Positions 25,528-34,625 are shown, counted from the first letter of the stretch. The stretch is 39,236 bases of DNA from Bacteroidales bacterium (GCA_023231065.1 JALNWE010000025.1:1-39236), one strand, 5' to 3'. A program made the numbers and translations. Notes: generated from the letters alone by a model not told the origin.

Positions 25528-28500
25528 TTAATCAAACGTGAGATTCAATCCCAAGCCACGCAATTCATGGATCAGGACATTGAATGATTCCGGAATGCCC
25601 GGAACCGGCATATTTTCACCTTTAACAATCGTTTCGTAGGCTTTGGCACGACCAATCACATCGTCGGATTTGACAGTCTGAATTTCCAGTAAAATATTGG
25701 CAGCGCCGAAAGCTTCCAGCGCCCAGATTTCCATTTCACCAAAACGCTGACCTCCGAACTGGGCTTTCCCTCCTAAAGGTTGTTGAGTGATCAGGGAATA
25801 AGGCCCAATGGAACGGGCATGCATTTTATCATCCACCATGTGATGCAGTTTCATCATATAGATGAACCCAACCGTAGTCGGTTGATCAAACCGTTCTCCC
25901 GACAAACCATCATAGAGATAAATCTTCCCGTTTCTGGGTAATTCCGCTTTTTCGAGATAATCGTTGATCTGGTTGATCGTAGCTCCGTCAAAGATGGGAG
26001 TACTAAAACGAAGTCCCAGCTTTTGACCGGCCCAGCCAAGGATAGTCTCATAAATCTGACCCAGGTTCATACGTGAAGGTACACCCAGCGGATTTAAAAC
26101 TACATCAACAGGTGTCCCATCGGCCAGGAAAGGCATATCTTCTTCGCGCTGGATGCGGGCGACAATCCCTTTATTTCCATGACGGCCTGCCATTTTATCA
26201 CCAACCTTCAACTTGCGTTTCTTGGCGATATAAACCTTTGCCATTTGGACTATGCCGGCAGGAAGGTCATCACCAACGACCGCAACGAATTTTTTGCGGT
26301 TATGAACGCCCATGATCTCTTTAAACTTGATGATATAATTGTTGATCAAAATTTTGATCAGGTCATTTTTATCTTTGTCGGTAGTCCATTTATTCGGATT
26401 AACATTAAGATAATCAATTTCGTTCAGGTTTTTGGGGGAAAATTTTGAACCCTTGGCAATTACTTCCTGTTTGAAATTGTTATAAACCCCCTGAGAAACT
26501 TTCCCATTGACCAGTATGCCTAATTTTTCAATCATTTTAGCCTTTAATTTGGCCATATCTTTCTGGTACTCGTCATCCAGTTTCTTCAGGTCGTCTTTTT
26601 CTTTTGTCTTTGCCTTCCGGTCTTTGATTATCCTTGAAAACAATTTTTTCTCGATTACAACCCCTTTCATGGAAGGAGGCGCCTTGAGTGAAGCATCTTT
26701 GACATCGCCGGCTTTATCACCGAAAATAGCGCGTAACAATTTTTCCTCCGGAGTAGGGTCACTTTCGCCCTTAGGGGTGATTTTTCCAATCAGGATGTCC
26801 CCTTCATTAACTTCAGCGCCAATCCGGATCAATCCGTTCTCATCAAGATCTTTGGTTGCTTCAGCGCTGACATTGGGGATGTCATTGGTCAGCTCTTCAA
26901 CTCCCCTTTTAGTATCGCGGACCTCTAATGTAAACTCCTCAATATGGATGGAAGTGAAAATATCTTCCTTTAATACCTTTTCAGAAATAACAACAGCATC
27001 CTCGAAATTGTAACCTTTCCAGGGCATGAAAGCAACCATTAAATTCCGTCCCAATGCCAGAGAGCCATCCTTGGTCGCATATCCCTCACATAGCACCTGA
27101 CCCAGCGCTACTTTATCTCCTTTTCGAACGATCGGACGAAGGTTTACACAAGTATTTTGGTTGGTACGGGCGAATTTCGTCAGAAAGTAATGTTTGGTAT
27201 CATCTTCAAAACTGACCAGGCGCTCTTTATCATCCCGGTCATACCGGATCACAATTTCATCAGCGTCAACATATTCAACCACACCAGCGCCTTCAGCATT
27301 GATCAATACCCGTGAGTCCCTGGCCACTCTGTCCTCTACTCCCGTCCCTACCAGCGCTACTTCGGGATTCAGCAGGGGAACAGCCTGACGCATCATGTTT
27401 GATCCCATAAGGGCACGGTTCGCATCGTCGTGTTCCAAAAATGGAATGAGCGATGCGGCGATGGATGCGATCTGGTTGGGTGCAATATCTATCAGGTCAA
27501 CCTTGGTTTTATCAATAATAGGATAGTCGGCCAGATATCTAACCTTTACTTTTTCTTCCTCAAAATTGCCGGAATCATCCATTGGTGTGGTAGCCTGGGC
27601 AATAATCTTATGTTCTTCTTCTTCTGCCGTCAGGTAATTGGGTTGTTCTTCTAAATTAACCTTCCCTTCAATAACTTTGTGATAGGGTGTTTCTATGAAG
27701 CCCAGCTTATCAATCTTGGCATAAACACATAGAGAAGAAATAAGGCCAATATTGGGCCCTTCAGGAGTTTCAATCGTACAAAGCCTTCCATAGTGCGTAT
27801 AATGGACATCACGGACTTCGAATCCGGCCCGTTCACGAGACAAACCACCAGGCCCTAATGCGGAGATCCTCCGTTTGTGGGTAAGTTCCGACAAGGGGTT
27901 GGTCTGGTCCATGAATTGAGAAAGCTGGTTGGTCCCGAAAAATGTATTGATAACCGACGACAACGTCTTGGCATTGATCAGGTCCATGGGAGTAAAAACC
28001 TCATTGTCACGGACATTCATCCTTTCGCGGATAGTCCGTGCCATTCTGGATAATCCAACTCCAAACTGATTGTATAGTTGTTCACCGACTGTACGTACGC
28101 GCCGGTTACTCAAATGGTCGATATCATCAACTTCAGCTTTCGCGTTGACCAATTCGATCAAATATTTGATTATGGAAATAATATCTTCCCTGGTCAGGAC
28201 CTTTGTTTCCACCGGTGTTGCCAGGTTCAGTTTGCGGTTGATGCGATAACGGCCAACATCGCCCAGGTCATATCTTTTATCGGAGAAAAACAGTTTTTCG
28301 ATGATTCCCCTGGCTGTTTCTTCATCCGGAGGTTCAGCATTGCGGAGCTGACGATATATAAATTCGACAGCCTCTTTTTCAGAGTTTGCAGGATCCTTTT
28401 GTAAAGTATTGAATATGATGGAATAATCTGTTGCCAGAGCCTCTTCGCGATGGATCAGAATAGCTTTAATACCGGCATCAATGATTTGATCGATGTGATC

Positions 28501-29334
28501 ATTTTCAAGGATTGTTTCTCTTTCTATGATGACTTCAGTACGTTCGATAGAAACTACTTCTCCGGTATCTTCATCAACAAAATCCTCGATCCACGATCTT
28601 ACCACACGGGCTGCCAGCTTTGATCCTACGATTCTTTTAAGGGCTGCTTTGCTAACTTTAATTTCCTGTGCAAGTCCGAAAATTTCAAGGATATCTTTAT
28701 CTGTCTCATACCCGATAGCACGAAGTAATGTAGTGACCGGTAATTTCTTTTTCCGGTCGATATAAGCATACATTACGTTGTTGATATCGGTTGTGAATTC
28801 AATCCAGGATCCCTTAAAGGGAATTATCCTTGCTGAATAAAGCTGAGCGCCGTTGGCATGGAAACTGGTGCTGAAGAACACGCCCGGTGAACGGTGAAGC
28901 TGTGAAACGACGACCCGTTCAGCGCCATTGATCACAAAGGTACCACGGGGAGTCATATAGGGAATCATACCCAGATAGACATCCTGGATAATGGTCTCGA
29001 AATCCTCGTGTTCCGGATCCGTACAATAAAGCTTCAGCTTTGCTTTTAACGGGACGCTGTATGTCAATCCGCGCTCAATACATTCTTCGATGGAATATCT
29101 AGGAGGATCGATGAAATAATCCAGAAACTCAAGCACAAAGTTATTGCGTGCATCAGAGATCGGAAAATTTTCCGCAAATACCTTGTATAATCCTTCATTT
29201 ACCCTGTTTTCAGGATTGGTTTCCAATTGGAAAAAATCCTGAAAGGATTTTACTTGTATGTCAAGAAAATCGGGATACTCAGCTTTTATCTTTGTAGATC
29301 CAAAGCGTATTCTTTCGGTTTTTTTTGAAGCCAA
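25528..29334 (-). CDS. rpoB: DNA-directed RNA polymerase subunit beta
   Basis: 1268 residues. The start appears to be TTG at 29334 (ASKKTERIRFGS follows); there is no in-frame ATG close upstream. The rifampicin pocket is intact, with QLSQFMDQTNPLSELTHKRR and ISALGPGGLSRERAGFEV. The residues equivalent to E. coli Asp516, His526 and Ser531 are all wild type. C-terminal GRAKAYETIVKGENMPVPGI and PESFNVLIHELRGLGL contact beta'. A hairpin lies just upstream in the gap after rplL. Confidence 0.98.
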   Translation of the reverse strand: MASKKTERIRFGSTKIKAEYPDFLDIQVKSFQDFFQLETNPENRVNEGLYKVFAENFPISDARNNFVLEFLDYFIDPPRYSIEECIERGLTYSVPLKAKLKLYCTDPEHEDFETIIQDVYLGMIPYMTPRGTFVINGAERVVVSQLHRSPGVFFSTSFHANGAQLYSARIIPFKGSWIEFTTDINNVMYAYIDRKKKLPVTTLLRAIGYETDKDILEIFGLAQEIKVSKAALKRIVGSKLAARVVRSWIEDFVDEDTGEVVSIERTEVIIERETILENDHIDQIIDAGIKAILIHREEALATDYSIIFNTLQKDPANSEKEAVEFIYRQLRNAEPPDEETARGIIEKLFFSDKRYDLGDVGRYRINRKLNLATPVETKVLTREDIISIIKYLIELVNAKAEVDDIDHLSNRRVRTVGEQLYNQFGVGLSRMARTIRERMNVRDNEVFTPMDLINAKTLSSVINTFFGTNQLSQFMDQTNPLSELTHKRRISALGPGGLSRERAGFEVRDVHYTHYGRLCTIETPEGPNIGLISSLCVYAKIDKLGFIETPYHKVIEGKVNLEEQPNYLTAEEEEHKIIAQATTPMDDSGNFEEEKVKVRYLADYPIIDKTKVDLIDIAPNQIASIAASLIPFLEHDDANRALMGSNMMRQAVPLLNPEVALVGTGVEDRVARDSRVLINAEGAGVVEYVDADEIVIRYDRDDKERLVSFEDDTKHYFLTKFARTNQNTCVNLRPIVRKGDKVALGQVLCEGYATKDGSLALGRNLMVAFMPWKGYNFEDAVVISEKVLKEDIFTSIHIEEFTLEVRDTKRGVEELTNDIPNVSAEATKDLDENGLIRIGAEVNEGDILIGKITPKGESDPTPEEKLLRAIFGDKAGDVKDASLKAPPSMKGVVIEKKLFSRIIKDRKAKTKEKDDLKKLDDEYQKDMAKLKAKMIEKLGILVNGKVSQGVYNNFKQEVIAKGSKFSPKNLNEIDYLNVNPNKWTTDKDKNDLIKILINNYIIKFKEIMGVHNRKKFVAVVGDDLPAGIVQMAKVYIAKKRKLKVGDKMAGRHGNKGIVARIQREEDMPFLADGTPVDVVLNPLGVPSRMNLGQIYETILGWAGQKLGLRFSTPIFDGATINQINDYLEKAELPRNGKIYLYDGLSGERFDQPTTVGFIYMMKLHHMVDDKMHARSIGPYSLITQQPLGGKAQFGGQRFGEMEIWALEAFGAANILLEIQTVKSDDVIGRAKAYETIVKGENMPVPGIPESFNVLIHELRGLGLNLTFD

Positions 29335-29395
29335 GGTCGATATGTTTTAATCCCGCGATAACGGGAAGGTTTGAAATTAATTTTAATAAATAACA

Positions 29396-29427
29396 CATAG
29401 ACCTCTTCACAAAGGAAGAGATCTATG
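29396..29427 (-). promoter_or_regulatory. Stem-loop between rplL and rpoB, attenuator or RNA-processing site
   Basis: Two arms (29396-29408 and 29415-29427) form a 13-bp stem with a 6-base loop. On the minus-strand RNA the one non-Watson-Crick pair is a G-U wobble, whereas on the plus strand it would be a C-A mismatch, which favours a function on the coding-strand RNA. U-rich sequence follows. E. coli has an attenuator and an RNase III site at the same place. Confidence 0.6.
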
Positions 29428-29456
29428 AATTTATTCAGATATAAGATACGTTCGTC

Positions 29457-29831
29457 TTATTTAATTTCAACCTCTGCACCTGCCTCCTTTAATTGTGCAA
29501 ATAAAGCATTAGCTTCGTCCTTCGAAACACCTTCTTTAATAGCTTTGGGAGCAGCATCGACTAATTCCTTTGCTTCTTTTAATCCCAAGCTGGTGAGCTC
29601 CTTAACTAATTTAACAACGGCTAACTTGGCCTGTCCCGGCGCTTTCAGAATTACATCAAAAGTGCTCTTTTCTTCAACAACAGGAGCGGCTGCGGCAGGG
29701 CCTGCTGCAACTGCCACTGCGGCAGCAGCGGGTTCAATACCATATTCATCCTTCAGAATCTTTGCTAATTCGTTAACCTCTTTTACTGTTAAATTAACCA
29801 ATTGTTCTGCGAAAGCTTTTAAATCTGCCAT
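29457..29831 (-). CDS. rplL: 50S ribosomal protein bL12 (L7/L12)
   Basis: 124 residues. A short N-terminal dimerisation helix, an alanine-rich hinge (AAAAVAVAAGPAAAAPVV, about 35-52) and the C-terminal factor-binding domain, with ILKAPGQAKLAVVKLVKEL and GLKEAKELVDAAPKAIKEGV, are all present. bL12 forms the stalk that recruits EF-Tu, EF-G and other GTPases. It sits directly after rplJ, as in most bacteria. The hinge is encoded by a GC-rich alanine run that stands out in base composition. Confidence 0.98.
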   Translation of the reverse strand: MADLKAFAEQLVNLTVKEVNELAKILKDEYGIEPAAAAVAVAAGPAAAAPVVEEKSTFDVILKAPGQAKLAVVKLVKELTSLGLKEAKELVDAAPKAIKEGVSKDEANALFAQLKEAGAEVEIK

Positions 29832-29884
29832 TTTTGTTACTTTTTATGATTATTAATAATTGATTTTACTTTTATAATTCCTGG

Positions 29885-30406
29885 TTATTCTGGTTTTTCT
29901 GATAAGGTTTTCACAATACCTGAGAGGTTATTGGCGCCCGATTGGAGCGCTGAAATAACATTTTTGGCAGGTGATTGTAAAAGTCCAATCAGATCACCAA
30001 TCAATTCCAATCTCGATTTTACATTAACAAGAGCATCCAACTGATCATCGCCAAGATAGATTGTTTCTTCAACGAAAGCGCCTTTCAGAATGGGTTTAGG
30101 GGAATTTCTGCGGAATTCCTTGATAAGTTTTGCCGGATCATTGGATGTTTCGGCAAACATAATAGAAGTAGCGCCATTCAGGATTGGAAGGAATTCGTCG
30201 AATGATTTTCCGCTCTTTTCAAACGCTTTTTTCAGCAAGGTATTCTTAACCACCATCAATTGAACATTCCTTTTGAAACAACTTCTTCTAAGCCGGCTGG
30301 TAGTTTCGGCATTAAGTTGCGAAATATCAGTCAGGTAAAAGTTGTTGGCGACTTTCAATTGTTCAGTCAGGGAATCAATAAATTGGGTTTTTTCTGATTT
30401 TTTCAT
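29885..30406 (-). CDS. rplJ: 50S ribosomal protein uL10
   Basis: 173 residues. N-terminal MKKSEKTQFIDSLTEQLKVA and NTLLKKAFEKSG are the rRNA-binding part. The C-terminal helix carries the bL12 dimers. It is 53 bp upstream of rplL and 26 bp after rplA. In other bacteria uL10 with bL12 represses its own mRNA. The 26-bp gap before rplJ leaves little room for the long leader used in E. coli, so any such control must act elsewhere. Confidence 0.97.
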   Translation of the reverse strand: MKKSEKTQFIDSLTEQLKVANNFYLTDISQLNAETTSRLRRSCFKRNVQLMVVKNTLLKKAFEKSGKSFDEFLPILNGATSIMFAETSNDPAKLIKEFRRNSPKPILKGAFVEETIYLGDDQLDALVNVKSRLELIGDLIGLLQSPAKNVISALQSGANNLSGIVKTLSEKPE

Positions 30407-30432
30407 GATACTTTTCTATCGAATTTCTGTAA

Positions 30433-31128
30433 TTAAGCCGTTACCGATTTGGGATCCACCTGGACGCTTGGGCTCATGGTACTTGACATGTAGATACTCT
30501 TCACATAAGTACCTTTTGCTGAAGCGGGCTTCAGTTTCACGATGGTGTTGATCAGCTCTCTTGCATTTTCCACAATCTTCACGGGATCAAAAGACACCTT
30601 TGCAACTGAAGCATGGATAATACCAAACTTATCAACTTTAAAATCGATTTTCCCGGCTTTTACTTCTTTGACGGCCTTTCCAACTTCCATGGTAACAGTC
30701 CCGGTCTTGGGGTTGGGCATCAATCCTCGTGGTCCGAGAATCTTTCCGAGGGCGCCAACCTTGGCCATTACACTGGGCATGGTAATAATCACATCGACAT
30801 CTGTCCAGCCACCTTTGATTTTTTCAACAAACTCCTCTAATCCCGCATAGTCAGCTCCAGCCTGTTTTGCTTCTTCTTCCTTATCGGGAGTACAAAGGAC
30901 CAAAACACGTACGGTTTTTCCGGTACCATGTGGAAGCGTCACGATACCTCTGACCATTTGATTGGCTTTACGGGGGTCAACCCCCAAACGAACATCAATG
31001 TCAACGGATGAATCAAACTTGGTATTGGATATTTGTTTTACAATACCAGCAGCATCCGCTAACGAATAAACGGCATTCTTATCAAATTTTGATAAGGCAA
31101 CCTTCCTCTTTTTTGTCAGCTTTGTCAT
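30433..31128 (-). CDS. rplA: 50S ribosomal protein uL1
   Basis: 231 residues with the uL1 signature GRGLMPNPKTGTVT (read here as LGPRGLMPNPKTGTVT, about 130-145). The start MTKLTKKRKVALSKFDKN fits the family. uL1 forms the mobile L1 stalk near the ribosomal E site and in several bacteria represses the rplK-rplA mRNA. An 86-bp gap separates it from rplK. I could not identify an L1 operator. Confidence 0.97.
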   Translation of the reverse strand: MTKLTKKRKVALSKFDKNAVYSLADAAGIVKQISNTKFDSSVDIDVRLGVDPRKANQMVRGIVTLPHGTGKTVRVLVLCTPDKEEEAKQAGADYAGLEEFVEKIKGGWTDVDVIITMPSVMAKVGALGKILGPRGLMPNPKTGTVTMEVGKAVKEVKAGKIDFKVDKFGIIHASVAKVSFDPVKIVENARELINTIVKLKPASAKGTYVKSIYMSSTMSPSVQVDPKSVTA

Positions 31129-31214
31129 TTTTTCTTTTTTAAGCGTTAAGATCCACCATTGTGCATCTGTAAATATGTAACTATGAGGTATATAGTTTAC
31201 TTCGAGCTGAAAAA

Positions 31215-31658
31215 TTAGCGTTTAAAGGGAGTATCACCGGTAACCGTTATGCCCATGCTGCGCGCAGTTCCCGCGACCATTTTAACGGCTGACTCAATTG
31301 TAAAGGCATTCAGGTCAGTCATTTTATCTTCAGCAATTTTCTGAACCTGATCCCAGGTAACAGAAGCAACTTTATTGCGGTTAGGCTCCGGGGAACCTTT
31401 CTGGAGTTTTGAAATCTCCAGTAACTGGACAGCCACCGGTGGCGTTTTGATTATAAAATCAAACGATTTATCCCTATATACCGTGATAATCACAGGAATC
31501 AGTTTTCCTGCCTTGTCCTGGGTCCGGGAGTTAAATTGTTTGCAAAACTCCATGATATTCACTCCTTTTGCTCCTAATGCAGGGCCTACCGGAGGGGATG
31601 GGTTTGCTGCTCCACCTTTGATCTGCAACTTGATGATCCCACTAACTTCTTTTGCCAT
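31215..31658 (-). CDS. rplK: 50S ribosomal protein uL11
   Basis: 147 residues from the ATG at 31658, giving MAKEVSGIIKLQIKGGAANP. The longer frame to 31700 adds residues lying almost up to the nusG stop and is not conserved. The PPVGPALGAKGVNIMEFCKQ loop and C-terminal GTARSMGITV are canonical. uL11 is part of the GTPase-associated centre and is needed for the stringent response through RelA-type enzymes. It lies 51 bp after nusG. Confidence 0.98.
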   Translation of the reverse strand: MAKEVSGIIKLQIKGGAANPSPPVGPALGAKGVNIMEFCKQFNSRTQDKAGKLIPVIITVYRDKSFDFIIKTPPVAVQLLEISKLQKGSPEPNRNKVASVTWDQVQKIAEDKMTDLNAFTIESAVKMVAGTARSMGITVTGDTPFKR

Positions 31659-31709
31659 AATGGTAATTCTTGTTAAAATGTTGACGCTGTTCAGCGTCAT
31701 AAAATGATA

Positions 31710-32252
31710 CTATTCTTTTTGAACTTGCATAAAACTTAACTCCAATGGGGTCTTCCGGCCAAAGATCTTAACCATGACCTTGAGTTTTTTCTTTTCGTCA
31801 TTTATTTCTTCAATAACGCCGCTAAAACTGTTAAACGGACCGTCAATAACCGTGACGGTTTCACCGATTATGAAGGGGATATTGACTTCTTCGCCCTGTT
31901 CTGATAATTCATCAAATTTCCCAAGGATCCGTTTCACTTCAGAAGGGCGTAGCGGGTGGGCTTCCCCTTTTGCGCCCAGAAATCCGAGTACGCCAGGGAT
32001 ATTTCTGATAATGTGGGGAACTTCGCCTACCAGGGATGCTTCGACCAGTACATAGCCCGGAAAATAATTTCGTTCTTTACTGACTTTTTTTCCGTTTCGG
32101 ATAAGATAAATTTTCTCAGTCGGAATAAGCACTTGTGAAATATACTCCTGGAGATTCTGGTTAACAATTTCGCTTTCAAGATATTGTTTGACCTTCTTCT
32201 CATTACCGGAGATAGCCCTCACCACATACCATTTTTTGGATTCTTCACTCAT
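31710..32252 (-). CDS. nusG: Transcription termination/antitermination protein NusG
   Basis: 180 residues. The N-terminal NGN domain starts with KKWYVVRAISGNEKKVKQYL and has YFPGYVLVEASL. The C-terminal KOW domain has VTVIDGPFNSFSGVIEEIND. NusG binds beta' and links RNA polymerase to Rho or to ribosomal S10. It is 62 bp downstream of secE, the usual arrangement. There is no inserted domain. Confidence 0.97.
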   Translation of the reverse strand: MSEESKKWYVVRAISGNEKKVKQYLESEIVNQNLQEYISQVLIPTEKIYLIRNGKKVSKERNYFPGYVLVEASLVGEVPHIIRNIPGVLGFLGAKGEAHPLRPSEVKRILGKFDELSEQGEEVNIPFIIGETVTVIDGPFNSFSGVIEEINDEKKKLKVMVKIFGRKTPLELSFMQVQKE

Positions 32253-32314
32253 GCTTAAATGAGATTGATTCTTGATTAATTCGGAAAATGCCCGATAAAT
32301 CCTGCGTATTAATG

Positions 32315-32512
32315 TTAGAAAAGCTTATAATATTGAAGAAGGACGTTCCTAAAAACTTCGTCCATTGCAAAAACAACAATCGCTATTAAAAGCGATGCGA
32401 TGGAAACCACGATGGCGCTGCCTTGAAGTTCTGACCATGTTGGCCAGGATACTTTATGCATCAGCTCATCATAACTTTCCTTTACGTAGTTGACAACTTT
32501 GCTCTTTGCCAT
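32315..32512 (-). CDS. secE: Protein translocase subunit SecE
   Basis: 65 residues with one membrane helix at about 33-52 (IVVSIASLLIAIVVFAMDEV). A short amphipathic segment precedes it (YVKESYDELMHKVSWPTWSE), whose KVSWPTW block is the SecE signature. This is the short single-helix form found outside Enterobacteria. It stabilises SecY in the translocon. It starts 16 bp after tRNA-Trp. Confidence 0.95.
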   Translation of the reverse strand: MAKSKVVNYVKESYDELMHKVSWPTWSELQGSAIVVSIASLLIAIVVFAMDEVFRNVLLQYYKLF

Positions 32513-32527
32513 TTATCCAGTGTTTTG

Positions 32528-32600
32528 CACGGGTGGTAGGAATCGAACCCACAGCCTACGGTTTTGGAGACCGCCACTCTACCAGTTGAGCTACACCCGT
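32528..32600 (-). tRNA. tRNA-Trp (CCA)
   Basis: 73 nt on the minus strand. Acceptor ACGGGTG pairs with CACCCGT, discriminator G. The anticodon loop CTCCAAA presents CCA. It sits between tuf and secE, its usual place in many bacteria. Confidence 0.96.
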
Positions 32601-32656
32601 GTGTAATTAAACTTAATTTTAACAAACGAAGCAGCAATTCCGCTTCTCACATATTA

Positions 32657-33844
32657 TTAGTCAAGAATTTCAGTTACCTGACCTGCGCCTACAGTACGGC
32701 CACCTTCCCGAATAGCAAACCGAAGGCCTTTGCTCATGGCGATTTCAGCAATCAGGTCAACTAAAATTGTGATATTGTCACCAGGCATACACATTTCAAC
32801 GCCTTCCGGGAGATGAATTTCACCGGTAACGTCAGTGGTACGGAAGTAGAACTGAGGACGATATTTATTATGGAACGGGGTATGACGGCCACCTTCCTGT
32901 GTTTTTAAAACGTAAATTTCAGCTTTAAATTTTTTGTGTGGCGTAATTGAACCAGGTTTGGCAACGACCATTCCACGACGGATTTCATCTTTGTCAATAC
33001 CACGGAGTAACAGACCGGCGTTATCACCAGCTTCACCGCGGTCGAGGATCTTACGGAACATTTCCACACCTGTTACAACTGATTTCAGTTTTTCAGCGCC
33101 CATACCAATGATATCGACAGGATCGCCGGTATTGATAACACCGGTTTCGATCCTACCGGTAGCAACAGTGCCACGGCCAGTGATCGAGAAGACATCTTCG
33201 ACCGGCATCAGGAATGGTTTATCAATATCACGGACAGGCAGAGGGATCCAGCTATCAACAGCATCCATCAATTCCATGATTTTATCCACCCATTTAGGTT
33301 CTTTATTTAAACCGCCCAGGGCAGATCCCTGAATAACCGGAGTGTTTGCGCCATCAAAGCCATAGAAAGTCAGCAGCTCGCGTATTTCCATTTCCACGAT
33401 TTCCAGCAGTTCAGGATCATCGACCTGATCGCATTTGTTCATGAATACAACCAGCTTGGGAACACCTACCTGACGCGCAAGCAGGATGTGCTCACGGGTT
33501 TGGGGCATGGGCCCGTCAGTTGCAGCAACAACAATGATAGCGCCATCCATCTGGGCAGCGCCGGTGACCATATTCTTTATATAGTCGGCGTGGCCTGGAC
33601 AGTCAACGTGGGCATAGTGACGGGAGGCAGTCTGATACTCAATATGAGCTGTATTGATCGTAATACCACGGGCTTTTTCTTCAGGGGCATTGTCGATCGA
33701 ATCAAACGACCTGAATTCTGATAATCCTTTATCGGCTAAAACCAAAGTAATAGCAGCTGTTAACGTTGTTTTTCCATGGTCAATATGGCCAATAGTACCT
33801 ATATTGACATGTGGTTTTGTGCGGGAGAATTTTTCTTTTGCCAT
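32657..33844 (-). CDS. tuf: Elongation factor Tu
   Basis: 395 residues. GTPase motifs are intact: GHIDHGKT (G1), RGITI (G2, switch I), DCPGHADY (G3) and NKCD (G4). G1 has Ile where most EF-Tu proteins have Val. Domains 2 and 3 follow with the usual VEMFRKILDRGEAGDN and PFHNKYRPQFYFRTTDVTG blocks. EF-Tu delivers aminoacyl-tRNA to the ribosome. Four tRNA genes precede it and tRNA-Trp follows within one probable transcript. Confidence 0.98.
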   Translation of the reverse strand: MAKEKFSRTKPHVNIGTIGHIDHGKTTLTAAITLVLADKGLSEFRSFDSIDNAPEEKARGITINTAHIEYQTASRHYAHVDCPGHADYIKNMVTGAAQMDGAIIVVAATDGPMPQTREHILLARQVGVPKLVVFMNKCDQVDDPELLEIVEMEIRELLTFYGFDGANTPVIQGSALGGLNKEPKWVDKIMELMDAVDSWIPLPVRDIDKPFLMPVEDVFSITGRGTVATGRIETGVINTGDPVDIIGMGAEKLKSVVTGVEMFRKILDRGEAGDNAGLLLRGIDKDEIRRGMVVAKPGSITPHKKFKAEIYVLKTQEGGRHTPFHNKYRPQFYFRTTDVTGEIHLPEGVEMCMPGDNITILVDLIAEIAMSKGLRFAIREGGRTVGAGQVTEILD

Positions 33845-33923
33845 TTTATTTAAGTTTAATTACATGTTTATAAGTCAATCAATGGTTAAAAAGTCACAAT
33901 GCGATATGGCTTTTATAAACTTG

Positions 33924-33996
33924 AGCCTTTGAGCAGACTTGAACTGCTGACCCCTTCCTTACCAAGGAAGTGCTCTACCAACTGAGCTACAAAGGC
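33924..33996 (-). tRNA. tRNA-Thr (GGT)
   Basis: 73 nt on the minus strand. Acceptor GCCTTTG pairs with CAAAGGC, discriminator T. The anticodon loop TTGGTAA presents GGT. It is last of the four tRNAs before tuf. Confidence 0.95.
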
Positions 33997-34029
33997 AAAG
34001 AGTGTCAATCCAACCGGATTTATGTTCAG

Positions 34030-34102
34030 AGCGGAAGACGGGGCTCGAACCCGCCACCTGAAGCTTGGAAGGCTTCCGCTCTACCAAATGAGCTACTTCC
34101 GC
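34030..34102 (-). tRNA. tRNA-Gly (TCC)
   Basis: 73 nt on the minus strand. Acceptor GCGGAAG pairs with CTTCCGC, discriminator T. The anticodon loop CTTCCAA presents TCC. Confidence 0.95.
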
Positions 34103-34121
34103 ATTTCAATTCGGAACTACG

Positions 34122-34164
34122 AATGAGGAATGAACTCCTCATCCCTCATTTTTCATTCCTCATT
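34122..34164. repeat. Inverted repeat in the tRNA-Gly/tRNA-Tyr spacer
   Basis: AATGAGGAATGA (34122-34133) and TCATTCCTCATT (34153-34164) are perfect 12-bp inverted repeats with a 19-base loop. The loop itself carries related CTCATCCCTCAT. In the tRNA precursor it would form a hairpin, perhaps a processing signal. It may also be a copy of a short interspersed repeat. Confidence 0.6.
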
Positions 34165-34170
34165 AATTTG

Positions 34171-34252
34171 TGGGGAGAGAAGGATTCGAACCTCCGAAGG
34201 CTGCGCCAACAGATTTACAGTCTGCCCCATTTGACCGCTCTGGTATCTCCCC
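34171..34252 (-). tRNA. tRNA-Tyr (GTA)
   Basis: 82 nt on the minus strand, with the long variable arm expected of bacterial tRNA-Tyr. Acceptor GGGGAGA pairs with TCTCCCC, discriminator A. The anticodon loop CTGTAAA presents GTA. Confidence 0.96.
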
Positions 34253-34405
34253 TGTTTTACAAATTTACCGGCAACCCATCCGATATAGGATAATGTATGT
34301 TGGTGTAACATCACCTGATCAGGATTGTCGGCTTTATAACGGGTTTCAAACTTTCAAAGAACCTTATGATTTAATCTATATCCGGACCACTTTCCGGGAA
34401 TTCAG

Positions 34406-34478
34406 AGCCGATGGACGGGATCGAACCGCCGACCCGCTGATTACAAATCAGCTGCTCTACCAGCTGAGCTACATCGGC
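34406..34478 (-). tRNA. tRNA-Thr (TGT)
   Basis: 73 nt on the minus strand. Acceptor GCCGATG pairs with CATCGGC, discriminator T. The anticodon loop TTTGTAA presents TGT. It is first in the tRNA-tuf transcript. The 153 bp between it and tRNA-Tyr show nothing further. Confidence 0.95.
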
Positions 34479-34506
34479 AATCGTTATCCTTTTTTGAAAA
34501 GGACTG

Positions 34507-34514
34507 CAAAATTA
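34507..34514 (-). promoter_or_regulatory. Promoter -7 element for the tRNA-tuf-ribosomal transcript
   Basis: TAATTTTG on the minus strand, 28 bases before tRNA-Thr(TGT). A partial -33 match (CTTGTT) lies about 20 bases upstream. Confidence 0.55.
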
Positions 34515-34625
34515 TAAACAAATTGGATACGAAACAAGATTTTTTTTTAAATTCTATCCCCGGAAAGTGATTTTTTTTAACAAACTCTGTACCGAATTTC
34601 AAAAAGACTGTCAATAAAGGGCTTT

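Noticed and set aside
29425..29856. 143-codon plus-strand frame opposite rplL
   Set aside because: It is the complement of the alanine-rich hinge of bL12, whose GC-rich codons keep the other frames open.
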